Of a stretch of 46,839 nt of DNA, positions 40,838 to 46,839 are shown piece after piece. The DNA comes from Acidimicrobiaceae bacterium (GTDB lineage Bacteria > Actinomycetota > Acidimicrobiia > Acidimicrobiales > Ilumatobacteraceae). The stretch lies in assembly GCA_947446815.1 (NCBI GenBank), contig CANFGT010000012.1, positions 1 to 46,839 on the forward strand, written 5' to 3'. Both the position numbers and the translations under genes were made by a program. Each line of letters opens with the position of its first letter. Positions within the stretch are counted from its first letter, which is position 1. The notes beneath the pieces were generated by a model. It saw only the letters and a program-made list of their open reading frames with translations. It did no database searches and was not told where the DNA came from.

Positions 40838-42583
40838 TTACTTCTTGTAAACGCCGGTCCAGTCAATTCCCCAGTTAGTAACAACACGCTGTGTCTTGCC
40901 CTTTTCGATCTGCAACTTGCCGATTCCGCCAAGCTTCTTCGTGGTGAACAGTGTGTAGTACTGACGCTGAACAGCGGTCATGAAGCCGTTGGTCTGCAAG
41001 TAGGCAAGTGCTGCCTTGTACTTTGCAGAAGCTGCGACCTTGGACTGAGCTGCTTCACCGTCGTACAACAATGTGTCCACTGCAGTGTCGGTGTGGTGGT
41101 TCAAGTTCAAGAGTGTTCCCAACTTGGCGAAGTACGCCTTGATTGGGTTGTTCTTGAATGTGTCGGTCACGATGAACGGAAGGTTGAAAGCAACGTCGGT
41201 TCCTTCGAAGAGAAGGAGTGCCAATGAGTCGTAGCCCATCTGAGCTCCGCCTGTAGCTGAAGAGTTGAACGACTTCGAGATGATGGCCGCTGTCTCTTCT
41301 GTTACGAGGTTTGCTGTGATACCGCACTTGGCCCACTGCGTCTGCAAGAACTTGCCGTTCGCAATAGATGCTGTTGAGGTATCGGTTGGGAAGCTGAAGG
41401 TCAACGATGTTGCACCAGTTGCGGTCTTGTAAGCCTCAACGTGAGCCTTTGCGGCAGCCACATTGAACTTGGCAAAGCCAGTCTTGGTGTACATGATGTT
41501 GGTAGGACCAACGAGCGAATCAGCTTCGATTGTCTCACCCTTAGCACGAACCTTGACGAAGTTCTTACGGTCGATGCACTTGGACACTGCGAGACGAGCA
41601 TCCTTGTTAGCGAACGGAGAACCAACCTTGGTCTGGTTGAGCCAGATGGATGGGTAGTACTCAGCTGGTGAACGGTATTCGTTGACCTTGCTCTTGCGCT
41701 GACGAAGGTCCTTGATGAAGGTGCCTTCTGAACCAGAGGTGAACATACCTGCGTCGAGGCTGCCCTTACGGACTGCTGCGGCACGCTGAGAACCTTCCTT
41801 CACATTGGTGAAGGTGATCTTGTCGAGGTATGGCAACTGTGCTCCAGTGTTTGGATCCTTGCGCCAGTAGTTCTCGTTCTTAGCAACAACGAGGTCGTTG
41901 CCTGGAACAACACCAGAAACGAACTTGAATGGACCAGTACCAATTGGGTTGGTCGAGCAAGTGTTCTTGTTGGTGACTTGAGCAGGTGCACGCATGAAAC
42001 CACGACCCGAAGCGTAAAGCGTTCCGGGGAAGTCGTTCTGGGCACGGTCAAGTGTGATGACTACTTGGTAGGTGCTTGGAGCAGAAACACTCAAAATGTT
42101 TGCATCGAAGCTGATTGATGTACCAAGGGTGTACAAAAGGTTGGCTGCCTGTGATGGGTAGCCAGCTGCAAATGCACCGCCGCGAGAGTAATCAAGCTGT
42201 GTCTTCACTGCTGCTGCGTTGAAGTCTGTGCCGTCATGGAACTTTACGCCTTGGCGAAGGTTGAAGGTCCATGTCTTAAGGTCAGTCGAGCTGGACCAGT
42301 CTGTTGCAAGAACACCGACGAAGTCGTTGCCCTTTGTCTTTTCAACGAGTGTTTCGAACATGGTACGTGTTGCCATGAGCGAAGAGTTCGCTGGGTTGTT
42401 TGCCATGCAATAGCCAGGGAAAGTGTCGAAAATTCCGACTTTAATTTCGCCTCCGCGCTTGATGGCCGACGTGGAAGCCGCGTGGCTTCCTGTCGAGGCC
42501 ACGGTGGACACCGCAATAGTGGCCGCGATTGCTGCCCCTACGCGACGCATCACGCGTGACCGTGTGGTCTGACGTTGTGTCAT
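40838..42583 (-). CDS. ABC transporter substrate-binding protein, family 5 (third of three)
   Basis: A 581-aa secreted binding protein, first gene of the complete ABC operon. The signal peptide is VGAAIAATIAVSTVASTGSHAA (about 14-35) without a lipobox Cys. The mature start GGEIKVGIFDTFPGYCMANNPANS and the end NWGIDWTGVYKK are very like those of the protein at 27546-29324. Other family motifs are GTGPFKFVSG and NENYWRKDP. The start is ATG 42583 with GGGGG about seven bases upstream; an open extension to 42610 runs into a palindrome and is rejected. The ligand, a peptide or other small molecule, is unknown. Confidence 0.93.
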   Translation of the reverse strand: MTQRQTTRSRVMRRVGAAIAATIAVSTVASTGSHAASTSAIKRGGEIKVGIFDTFPGYCMANNPANSSLMATRTMFETLVEKTKGNDFVGVLATDWSSSTDLKTWTFNLRQGVKFHDGTDFNAAAVKTQLDYSRGGAFAAGYPSQAANLLYTLGTSISFDANILSVSAPSTYQVVITLDRAQNDFPGTLYASGRGFMRAPAQVTNKNTCSTNPIGTGPFKFVSGVVPGNDLVVAKNENYWRKDPNTGAQLPYLDKITFTNVKEGSQRAAAVRKGSLDAGMFTSGSEGTFIKDLRQRKSKVNEYRSPAEYYPSIWLNQTKVGSPFANKDARLAVSKCIDRKNFVKVRAKGETIEADSLVGPTNIMYTKTGFAKFNVAAAKAHVEAYKTATGATSLTFSFPTDTSTASIANGKFLQTQWAKCGITANLVTEETAAIISKSFNSSATGGAQMGYDSLALLLFEGTDVAFNLPFIVTDTFKNNPIKAYFAKLGTLLNLNHHTDTAVDTLLYDGEAAQSKVAASAKYKAALAYLQTNGFMTAVQRQYYTLFTTKKLGGIGKLQIEKGKTQRVVTNWGIDWTGVYKK

Positions 42584-42602
42584 TGAGTTACCCCCAAATA
42601 AG

Positions 42603-42619
42603 CACACCACCGTGGTGTG
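42603..42619 (-). promoter_or_regulatory. Perfect 17-bp palindrome before the ABC operon
   Basis: CACACCAC-C-GTGGTGTG lies 19 bases before the binding-protein start and just downstream of TATCGT (42630-42635 on the minus strand), a possible -10. The position suits a repressor site in the 5' leader. Confidence 0.5.
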
Positions 42620-42740
42620 ACTGAGGACACGATAGCAGGGGGTGTGTCTAGCGCCATATGCAACAGGGGCAGAAAATAGGTTGCCCTCGGCAACTGATTG
42701 CCCATCATCAGGTGAGAAGCACTCACCATGAATGCTTGTT

Positions 42741-43685
42741 TTAGAGATGAGTGAAGAGATGAACCTTGATGGCGCCCGATGAGCGATCGTTGGCGATTCG
42801 GAATGCTTCGGCGGCGTCGGCGAGTGCCAATTTGTGGCTGACCACGACGTCTATAAGTAAAGGAGTGCGCGCCAGGAGGTCAATCGCTTCTTCAAAGTCG
42901 TGGTGCTCATGGGTGTGCCCATAGAAAATGGAGGGAACCACAGTGATTTCTTTCATCATGAGGGCGTTGTTCAGGGTGACGGGACTCCAGAACATGCCGA
43001 ATTCCAACAACGTGCCACACGGGCGGGTTGCCGTGACGCAAGCATCGAAGGATTTTTGAGAGCAGACGGCGTCAAAGGAGACGTCATAGTCGGATCCGGG
43101 CTCGGACAAGGGGCGAGCCCCCAAGGCTTCGGCGGCCATCGACTGATGAGGATGGCGGGTCACAATGTCGACTTCGACTCCTCGGTCGACGAGTGCTGCT
43201 GCCGTGAGAAGCCCGATGGACCCGGCGCCGATAATGACGGCGCGGCTTCCCCTCTGTATTTGCGTGCGATTGATGCCATGAAAGACAACCGCAAGCGGCT
43301 CTACGAGGGCTACCGATGCCGGCTCGACACCAACAGGAATTTCAAAAAGTTGATTCGGATCCGCCAGAACGAACTCTGCAAGACCGCCGTCACGGGACAT
43401 GCCATGAAGAGATCTTCCCGCTGAGGCACATGTTTGGGATCGACCAGTCATGCACGCTGTACATGTGCCGCACTCGCCAGTGGGTCTAATTGCAACGAGA
43501 CGACCATCGCTTGTGGTGCCCCCAAATTCGTGACCGAGGATGACGCCTGAGAGTCCCGCTTCAATCATGTGAAGATCACTGCCGCAGATTCCACTAGACG
43601 TGACCCTGATGAGTTCACCCGCACCACTGGGAATGTCTTTTTCAACGACGGTAATTGTTCCTTGATGTGCGGTGACAGCGAGCAT
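42741..43685 (-). CDS. Zinc-dependent alcohol dehydrogenase family protein (MDR)
   Basis: A 314-aa medium-chain dehydrogenase. Catalytic zinc ligands C34 (GICGSD) and H52-E53 (GHEFGG) and the structural zinc cysteines C72, C75, C78 and C86 (CGTCTACMTGRSQTC) are all present, and the Rossmann fold has VIIGAGSIGLL (about 150-160). It is shorter than the usual 340-380 aa. Acidic residues follow the second strand (DIVTRH), with no clear NAD/NADP verdict. It probably oxidises an alcohol or polyol. I place the start at ATG 43685 because TACGGT lies seven bases upstream; the frame stays open to 43694. It stands alone between the ABC operon and the SGNH hydrolase. Confidence 0.88.
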   Translation of the reverse strand: MLAVTAHQGTITVVEKDIPSGAGELIRVTSSGICGSDLHMIEAGLSGVILGHEFGGTTSDGRLVAIRPTGECGTCTACMTGRSQTCASAGRSLHGMSRDGGLAEFVLADPNQLFEIPVGVEPASVALVEPLAVVFHGINRTQIQRGSRAVIIGAGSIGLLTAAALVDRGVEVDIVTRHPHQSMAAEALGARPLSEPGSDYDVSFDAVCSQKSFDACVTATRPCGTLLEFGMFWSPVTLNNALMMKEITVVPSIFYGHTHEHHDFEEAIDLLARTPLLIDVVVSHKLALADAAEAFRIANDRSSGAIKVHLFTHL

Positions 43686-43692
43686 GTGCATC

Positions 43693-43698
43693 ACCGTA
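43693..43698 (-). promoter_or_regulatory. Candidate -10 (TACGGT) for leaderless start at 43685
   Basis: On the minus strand TACGGT is followed by seven bases and ATG 43685. The upstream in-frame GTG would overlap the hexamer. Confidence 0.4.
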
Positions 43699-43712
43699 GT
43701 CGTCTTGATTAG

Positions 43713-43840
43713 TTACGTCGTTGTGGGAGCAATGGTGGTTGGGGTGGTCGAGGTCGTCGTTGATGGGGAAGAAGTTGTTGACGTTGAGGTCGTAGTTGTT
43801 GTCGACGTTGAAGTGGTTGTTGATGTCGCAGCAATGATCT
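43713..43840 (-). repeat. Low-complexity Thr/Ser codon tract
   Basis: The 3' end of the SGNH gene is a run of ACT/ACA/TCA/TCG-type codons giving about 40 Thr and Ser residues. Such tracts vary in length by slippage or recombination. Confidence 0.7.
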
Positions 43841-44498
43841 GCTGTGCGAAATCAGTGATCTTTGACAAGAAGAAACTTGTACGTGTTTTGTAGCCGGTGA
43901 CAGAAAGGTGCACGCCGTCCGCGACAAATCTGCTCTGCCCCTTCGGAGTAAAGAACTTGTTCCAATCGGCGACAATCAAATTTGGGTATCTGGCTGTTGC
44001 GCTCTGAAGGGCACGATTGAATCGCACTCCACGTGAGCGCCAGTCGGCGCGGCCATTAGGTGAGAACTCGAGGTTGACCCACAGAACAGGAATATTGCCC
44101 ACCTGCTCCATCACGGTGTCAATCGCGAAGTCGGGGTACCACGTCTGTGGTTTTGAGATCATGTCATTTGTTCCCAACGCCACGACTATTGCTGTCGTCG
44201 AGGTGGTGAGTCGATCGGCAATAACTTTCGCACCAACGGTTGCTTTACGTCCGTTCTTTGCATCGAGCACCACCTTCGTCCAAATATTGGTGCTCTGAGC
44301 TTTCACAGCGAGCTTGCCGAAATAGTTGGTGCCGAAGGTCAGGCTGTCGCCGACGATAAGAAGAGTGCCTTGTCCGTTTGGACCGATTGCGGGTTTGCTT
44401 GCTGAAGCAGACGTAAAAGTTGCTGTGGTGACCAGAACTACGGCGGTGAAGAAAACGCCGATTTTGCTTCGGAGTCCATCGCGCTTAAGGGAGTTCAT
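43713..44498 (-). CDS. Secreted SGNH/GDSL hydrolase with Thr/Ser-rich tail
   Basis: A 261-aa exported esterase-type protein. The signal peptide or anchor helix is residues about 12-34. SGNH block motifs follow: S52 in VGDSLTFG, a Gly/Asn region (DAKNGRKATVG), ALGTNDM and the catalytic D-x2-H in DGVHLS. The last 45 residues are almost only Ser and Thr with a few Pro, a likely O-glycosylated or wall-spanning stalk. It may remove acetyl or acyl groups from a surface polymer. The start is ATG 44498, six bases after CACAAT, itself like a -10; the open frame to 44546 would enter the divergent gene. The divergent neighbour is an LtaS-like membrane protein. Confidence 0.87.
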   Translation of the reverse strand: MNSLKRDGLRSKIGVFFTAVVLVTTATFTSASASKPAIGPNGQGTLLIVGDSLTFGTNYFGKLAVKAQSTNIWTKVVLDAKNGRKATVGAKVIADRLTTSTTAIVVALGTNDMISKPQTWYPDFAIDTVMEQVGNIPVLWVNLEFSPNGRADWRSRGVRFNRALQSATARYPNLIVADWNKFFTPKGQSRFVADGVHLSVTGYKTRTSFFLSKITDFAQQIIAATSTTTSTSTTTTTSTSTTSSPSTTTSTTPTTIAPTTT

Positions 44499-44526
44499 CT
44501 GTCCATTGTGGCAAGGTAGAAGGGTG

Positions 44527-46566
44527 ATGCGCAGACACTTCCTCACTTATTTGGCACTTTCAACGATGTCAATCGCCCAGCCCATTCTTGATCTCTATGG
44601 GAAGAACCCCACGGTGTTCTCCGCTGCCAAGTTGTCATCGCTAGAAGTGGGCCTATTTGTACTGATTGTTGTTCTTGTACCAGCACTTTTGGCGACGGGG
44701 TTAGACCGCGTAACTCGCTTTTTGGGACCCAAAGTCAATGAAGCGACTCGCTTATGGCTCATTGCGTTCTTTTCATTCCTCTTGGGTATCGCGGTTGCGC
44801 GATGGGTGCATGTCAGCGGAAATATAGGTGCATTCGGCCTTGGCTTCATATTCGCAGTCGTGATCCCCGTCGCATACGACCGAAAAAAGGCAATCCGAGA
44901 ATGGTCTCGTTGGCTAGCGGTGTTGTCGGTCGCTGTGACTGCGAGCGCTGTGCTGCAACTGCAACCAATTTTGCTTGCGTCAAATGGTCCAGCCTCTGAT
45001 GCACAAGTTTCGAAGAAGGACATCACTGTGTTGCAGATAGTCCTCGATGAATTTCCGCTCTATCCGTTGCTGGATTCAGATGGCTCCATCAACGCGGAAC
45101 GATTCCCAGGGTTTGCAGAACTCGCTAAAGAATCAACCTGGTATCGCAACAACGTTGCAGAGTCGAATTTCACCCATCAGGCTGTGCCGGCAATTCTTTC
45201 TTCTTCTGTGCCGAAGCAATCGGGTGGTCCGTTCTTGGCGCAGTACCCCAAAAACATCTTCACCCTGTACGCCGGAAAGACAACAGTGGGGGGAATTGAG
45301 CCTGTGACCAGTCTGTGTCCCAAGACTGTGTGCAAGAGCCCGTCCTCATCTAATTCCGCATTTCAATACGGACGTTTTAAAAAATTCCTGCGCGATGCGA
45401 GTTACGTGTACGGACAACGAGTTCTGCCACCAGTCTTGCGCAGCCACATTCCGTCCATCGAAGGAACATGGGGTGGCTTTGGCGCCGTCGCAAACAAGTT
45501 CAAAGAGCAATTCGATGTTGGAGCCTTGTCGCAGATTGATTCACTAAGCGCAGGTGTAAAAGCAGTGACCGATGACAAAGGCGCACGCGTACAGGTAGTG
45601 CATGCATTGGTGCCACATGCACCCTGGCGTATCACCCCTGACTTGCGGGTTGCGCCGCTGTCCAATTCCATCTCCACTTCGAACCCCGAAGGATTCGATG
45701 GAATTCGAGACACGTACCAAACGTTTTTGTATCAGGTAGGGGCCGCTGATCGGGCAGTGTCGAAGGTGATCGTTGATCTCAAGGCTGCTGGTCGTTGGGA
45801 GAACACCATGGTGATCGTGACAGCCGACCACGGCATCTCTTTTATTCCGACGTTGCCACAGCGTCACACAGATTTCTCTGAACAAGACGCAGTGAATGAC
45901 ATCTATCGCATCCCCACGTTCATTAAGTACCCAGGGCAAAAGGCTGCAGTAGTTAGTGATTGTGCGATGACGAATTTGGATTTGTTGCCGACAATCATTG
46001 ACGTCACAGGCACGAAGACGTCTTGGAAGTTTGCAGGAACTTCAGTAGCGCACGCGTGTCCGACGGGACGTATCCGTGGAGTCGTATCAGCAACAGGTGA
46101 AACTGCAGTTCTGAAAGATGGCTTCGAAAAAGCGGTGGAGCGATCTGTTCACTATGCAACCGTTGTGAGCAACGTGGGGCCGATACGAAGAGTTGCAGCA
46201 GTGGGGTCTTCTGCATCACTCATTGGCCATCCCATCACATCAACAAAAGTCAATGATTCTGTGACTGCATGGACGCTCAATCAGAAGAAGATGTTCTCTA
46301 ATGTCTCAGATCAGCGTGGAGCAAAAATCCCGTCGCTCATCACTGGACTTGTGCGAATTAATGGATCGCTAGACGCCGGGACGGAAGGCATCATTTCAGT
46401 TGACGGTATTGCCGCCGGTGTAATTGGTGAACTCGATGGCGCGCGAGGGCTTGTGCAGTACACGGCCATCCTTGACTACACCCTTTTGTCGGCGGGTTCA
46501 CACAAGGTGGAACTATTCGTGAGAGATGCATCGGGCGCCCTCTCAAAGGCTGTGTCTACAAAATAA
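44527..46566 (+). CDS. LtaS-like membrane protein, alkaline phosphatase/sulfatase superfamily
   Basis: A 679-aa protein with about five N-terminal membrane helices (residues 1-150) and a large external sulfatase-fold domain. Metal and nucleophile positions are visible: D174-E175 in QIVLDEFPLY, T216 in SNFTHQAVPAIL (candidate Thr nucleophile as in lipoteichoic acid synthase) and D434-H435 in VTADHGISF. A C-terminal beta-rich domain (about 590-679; LITGLVRINGSLDAG) follows. It probably transfers a phospho-glycerol/ethanolamine-type group to a surface glycan or cleaves sulfate or phosphate esters. The start is ATG 44527 with AGAAGG upstream; the frame is open to 44326 but that part overlaps the divergent SGNH gene. 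Confidence 0.82.
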   Translation: MRRHFLTYLALSTMSIAQPILDLYGKNPTVFSAAKLSSLEVGLFVLIVVLVPALLATGLDRVTRFLGPKVNEATRLWLIAFFSFLLGIAVARWVHVSGNIGAFGLGFIFAVVIPVAYDRKKAIREWSRWLAVLSVAVTASAVLQLQPILLASNGPASDAQVSKKDITVLQIVLDEFPLYPLLDSDGSINAERFPGFAELAKESTWYRNNVAESNFTHQAVPAILSSSVPKQSGGPFLAQYPKNIFTLYAGKTTVGGIEPVTSLCPKTVCKSPSSSNSAFQYGRFKKFLRDASYVYGQRVLPPVLRSHIPSIEGTWGGFGAVANKFKEQFDVGALSQIDSLSAGVKAVTDDKGARVQVVHALVPHAPWRITPDLRVAPLSNSISTSNPEGFDGIRDTYQTFLYQVGAADRAVSKVIVDLKAAGRWENTMVIVTADHGISFIPTLPQRHTDFSEQDAVNDIYRIPTFIKYPGQKAAVVSDCAMTNLDLLPTIIDVTGTKTSWKFAGTSVAHACPTGRIRGVVSATGETAVLKDGFEKAVERSVHYATVVSNVGPIRRVAAVGSSASLIGHPITSTKVNDSVTAWTLNQKKMFSNVSDQRGAKIPSLITGLVRINGSLDAGTEGIISVDGIAAGVIGELDGARGLVQYTAILDYTLLSAGSHKVELFVRDASGALSKAVSTK

Positions 46567-46570
46567 TTTG

Positions 46571-46839
46571 CTATGAAAAACTGGTGCGGGTTCGCCACGC
46601 ATCAATGTCTTGTAATTGCCGAACCACTGCAGGCACATCGGCAACCGCGATAGGTCGGCTGATGTAGTAACCCTGGGCTTTTTGGCAGTTCATGCTTGCA
46701 AGTGCACTGAGTTGTTCTTTGTTCTCGATACCTTCAGCAACGATGTCTGCGCCCATGGCATTAGCCATCGCGATGATGGTGCGTACAAGGTTGTTAGTGC
46801 TCTTCTCCGTTGTGAGGTGCTGAACAAAGGTGCGATCAA
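46571..46839 (-). CDS. EAL-domain protein, C-terminal end (partial)
   Basis: The frame runs from the right edge to TAG at 46571-46573, giving the last 88 or so residues. The visible part reads DRTFVQHLT...NNLVRTIIAMANAMGADIVAEGIENKEQL, then QGYYISRPI, matching the last third of an EAL cyclic-di-GMP phosphodiesterase domain (K/I-DR-SFV, VAEGVE and QGY-x3-P motifs). The usual FSKP is ISRPI. The N-terminal part, where GGDEF or sensor domains would be, is outside the window. An in-frame ATG at 46768 is internal and not the true start. It is convergent with the LtaS-like gene, four bases away. Confidence 0.88.
   Translation of the reverse strand, partial: DRTFVQHLTTEKSTNNLVRTIIAMANAMGADIVAEGIENKEQLSALASMNCQKAQGYYISRPIAVADVPAVVRQLQDIDAWRTRTSFS

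Noticed and set aside
42625-42649. GGACAC-N13-GTGTCT upstream of the ABC operon as another NrtR-type site
   Set aside because: The spacing matches the outer repeat at 6670-6694, but the inner sequence is unrelated and short GACAC/GTGTC words are common here; treated as chance.
43685-43840. Simple repeats as a CRISPR or tandem-repeat array
   Set aside because: The tract is coding low complexity in codon register, without direct repeats plus unique spacers.
43672-43893. Plus-strand open frame encoding a Val/Glu-rich peptide
   Set aside because: It is the mirror of the Thr/Ser codon tract at the end of the SGNH gene.
44326-44526. Upstream extension of the LtaS-like gene
   Set aside because: It overlaps the divergent SGNH gene's coding region and signal peptide, and the basic Arg-rich sequence does not look like a membrane-protein N-terminus. 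ATG 44527 has AGAAGG upstream.
1-46839. Insertion sequences, prophage, integrase or attachment sites near the two tRNAs
   Set aside because: No transposase, integrase or phage gene is readable and no tRNA 3'-end duplication was noticed downstream of either tRNA.

Overview
The window looks like a compact actinobacterial chromosome segment of intermediate GC content. Two F420-type luciferase-like oxidoreductases, an FrhB-like protein, fatty-acid activation and oxidation genes, an NrtR-type regulator and many apparently leaderless gene starts fit Actinomycetota. A streamlined aquatic Acidimicrobiia (Ilumatobacteraceae-like) is my best guess, but it is inferred from gene style only. No phage, insertion sequence, CRISPR array or rRNA was seen. 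No gene-free stretch exceeds about 210 bases, and several convergent gene pairs overlap at their stop codons.

Layout. 1-1902: end of metX, two small unknown genes and a DMT transporter in a tight run, then tRNA-Gly(GCC) with promoter and terminator. 1913-2845: a degenerate response regulator with a LuxR-type HTH and a small unknown gene. 2956-5982: LLM oxidoreductase, alpha/beta hydrolase and acyl-CoA dehydrogenase. 5979-9107: a VWA protein, an NrtR-like Nudix/winged-helix regulator and, divergently, an ADP-ribosylglycohydrolase fused to a Cys-dependent phosphatase; a similar GTGTCG...TGTCC...TTA motif precedes the first two. 9152-15340: a surface-glycan locus (polytopic GT-C-like protein, GT2 transferase, polysaccharide pyruvyl transferase, FrhB-like Fe-S protein) facing a flippase-like membrane protein.

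15395-21009: an omega-amidase-like hydrolase with an aminotransferase, then an LLM oxidoreductase with a fused [2Fe-2S]/molybdopterin hydroxylase whose promoter carries a perfect palindrome. 21073-24000: PlsC-like acyltransferase, DUF1295 membrane protein and a Cys/Met-metabolism PLP enzyme. 24088-25815: a 60-aa membrane peptide, a methyltransferase whose N-terminal half carries kinase-like D-x4-N and D motifs, and tRNA-Cys(GCA). 25869-34214: two acyl-CoA synthetases, two family-5 solute-binding proteins, a small protein with faint eRF1-domain-3 resemblance and a variant SDR.

34207-42583: AlkB-like dioxygenase with a DHA2 exporter, then a complete oligopeptide-type ABC operon (binding protein, hairpin, two permeases, an RDD-fused ATPase, second ATPase). 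42741-46839: zinc alcohol dehydrogenase, secreted SGNH hydrolase with a Thr-rich tail, a divergent LtaS-like membrane sulfatase-fold protein and the end of an EAL-domain gene.

Themes. Three related binding proteins sit around one permease/ATPase set and none shows a lipobox. A recurring start architecture, TANNNT followed by 6-7 nt and then ATG or GTG, marks at least twelve genes and decides several starts. The least familiar pieces are the ADP-ribosylglycohydrolase-phosphatase fusion beside NrtR, the kinase-like/methyltransferase protein with its small membrane partner, the RDD-ABC ATPase fusion and the pyruvyl-transferase/FrhB pair.
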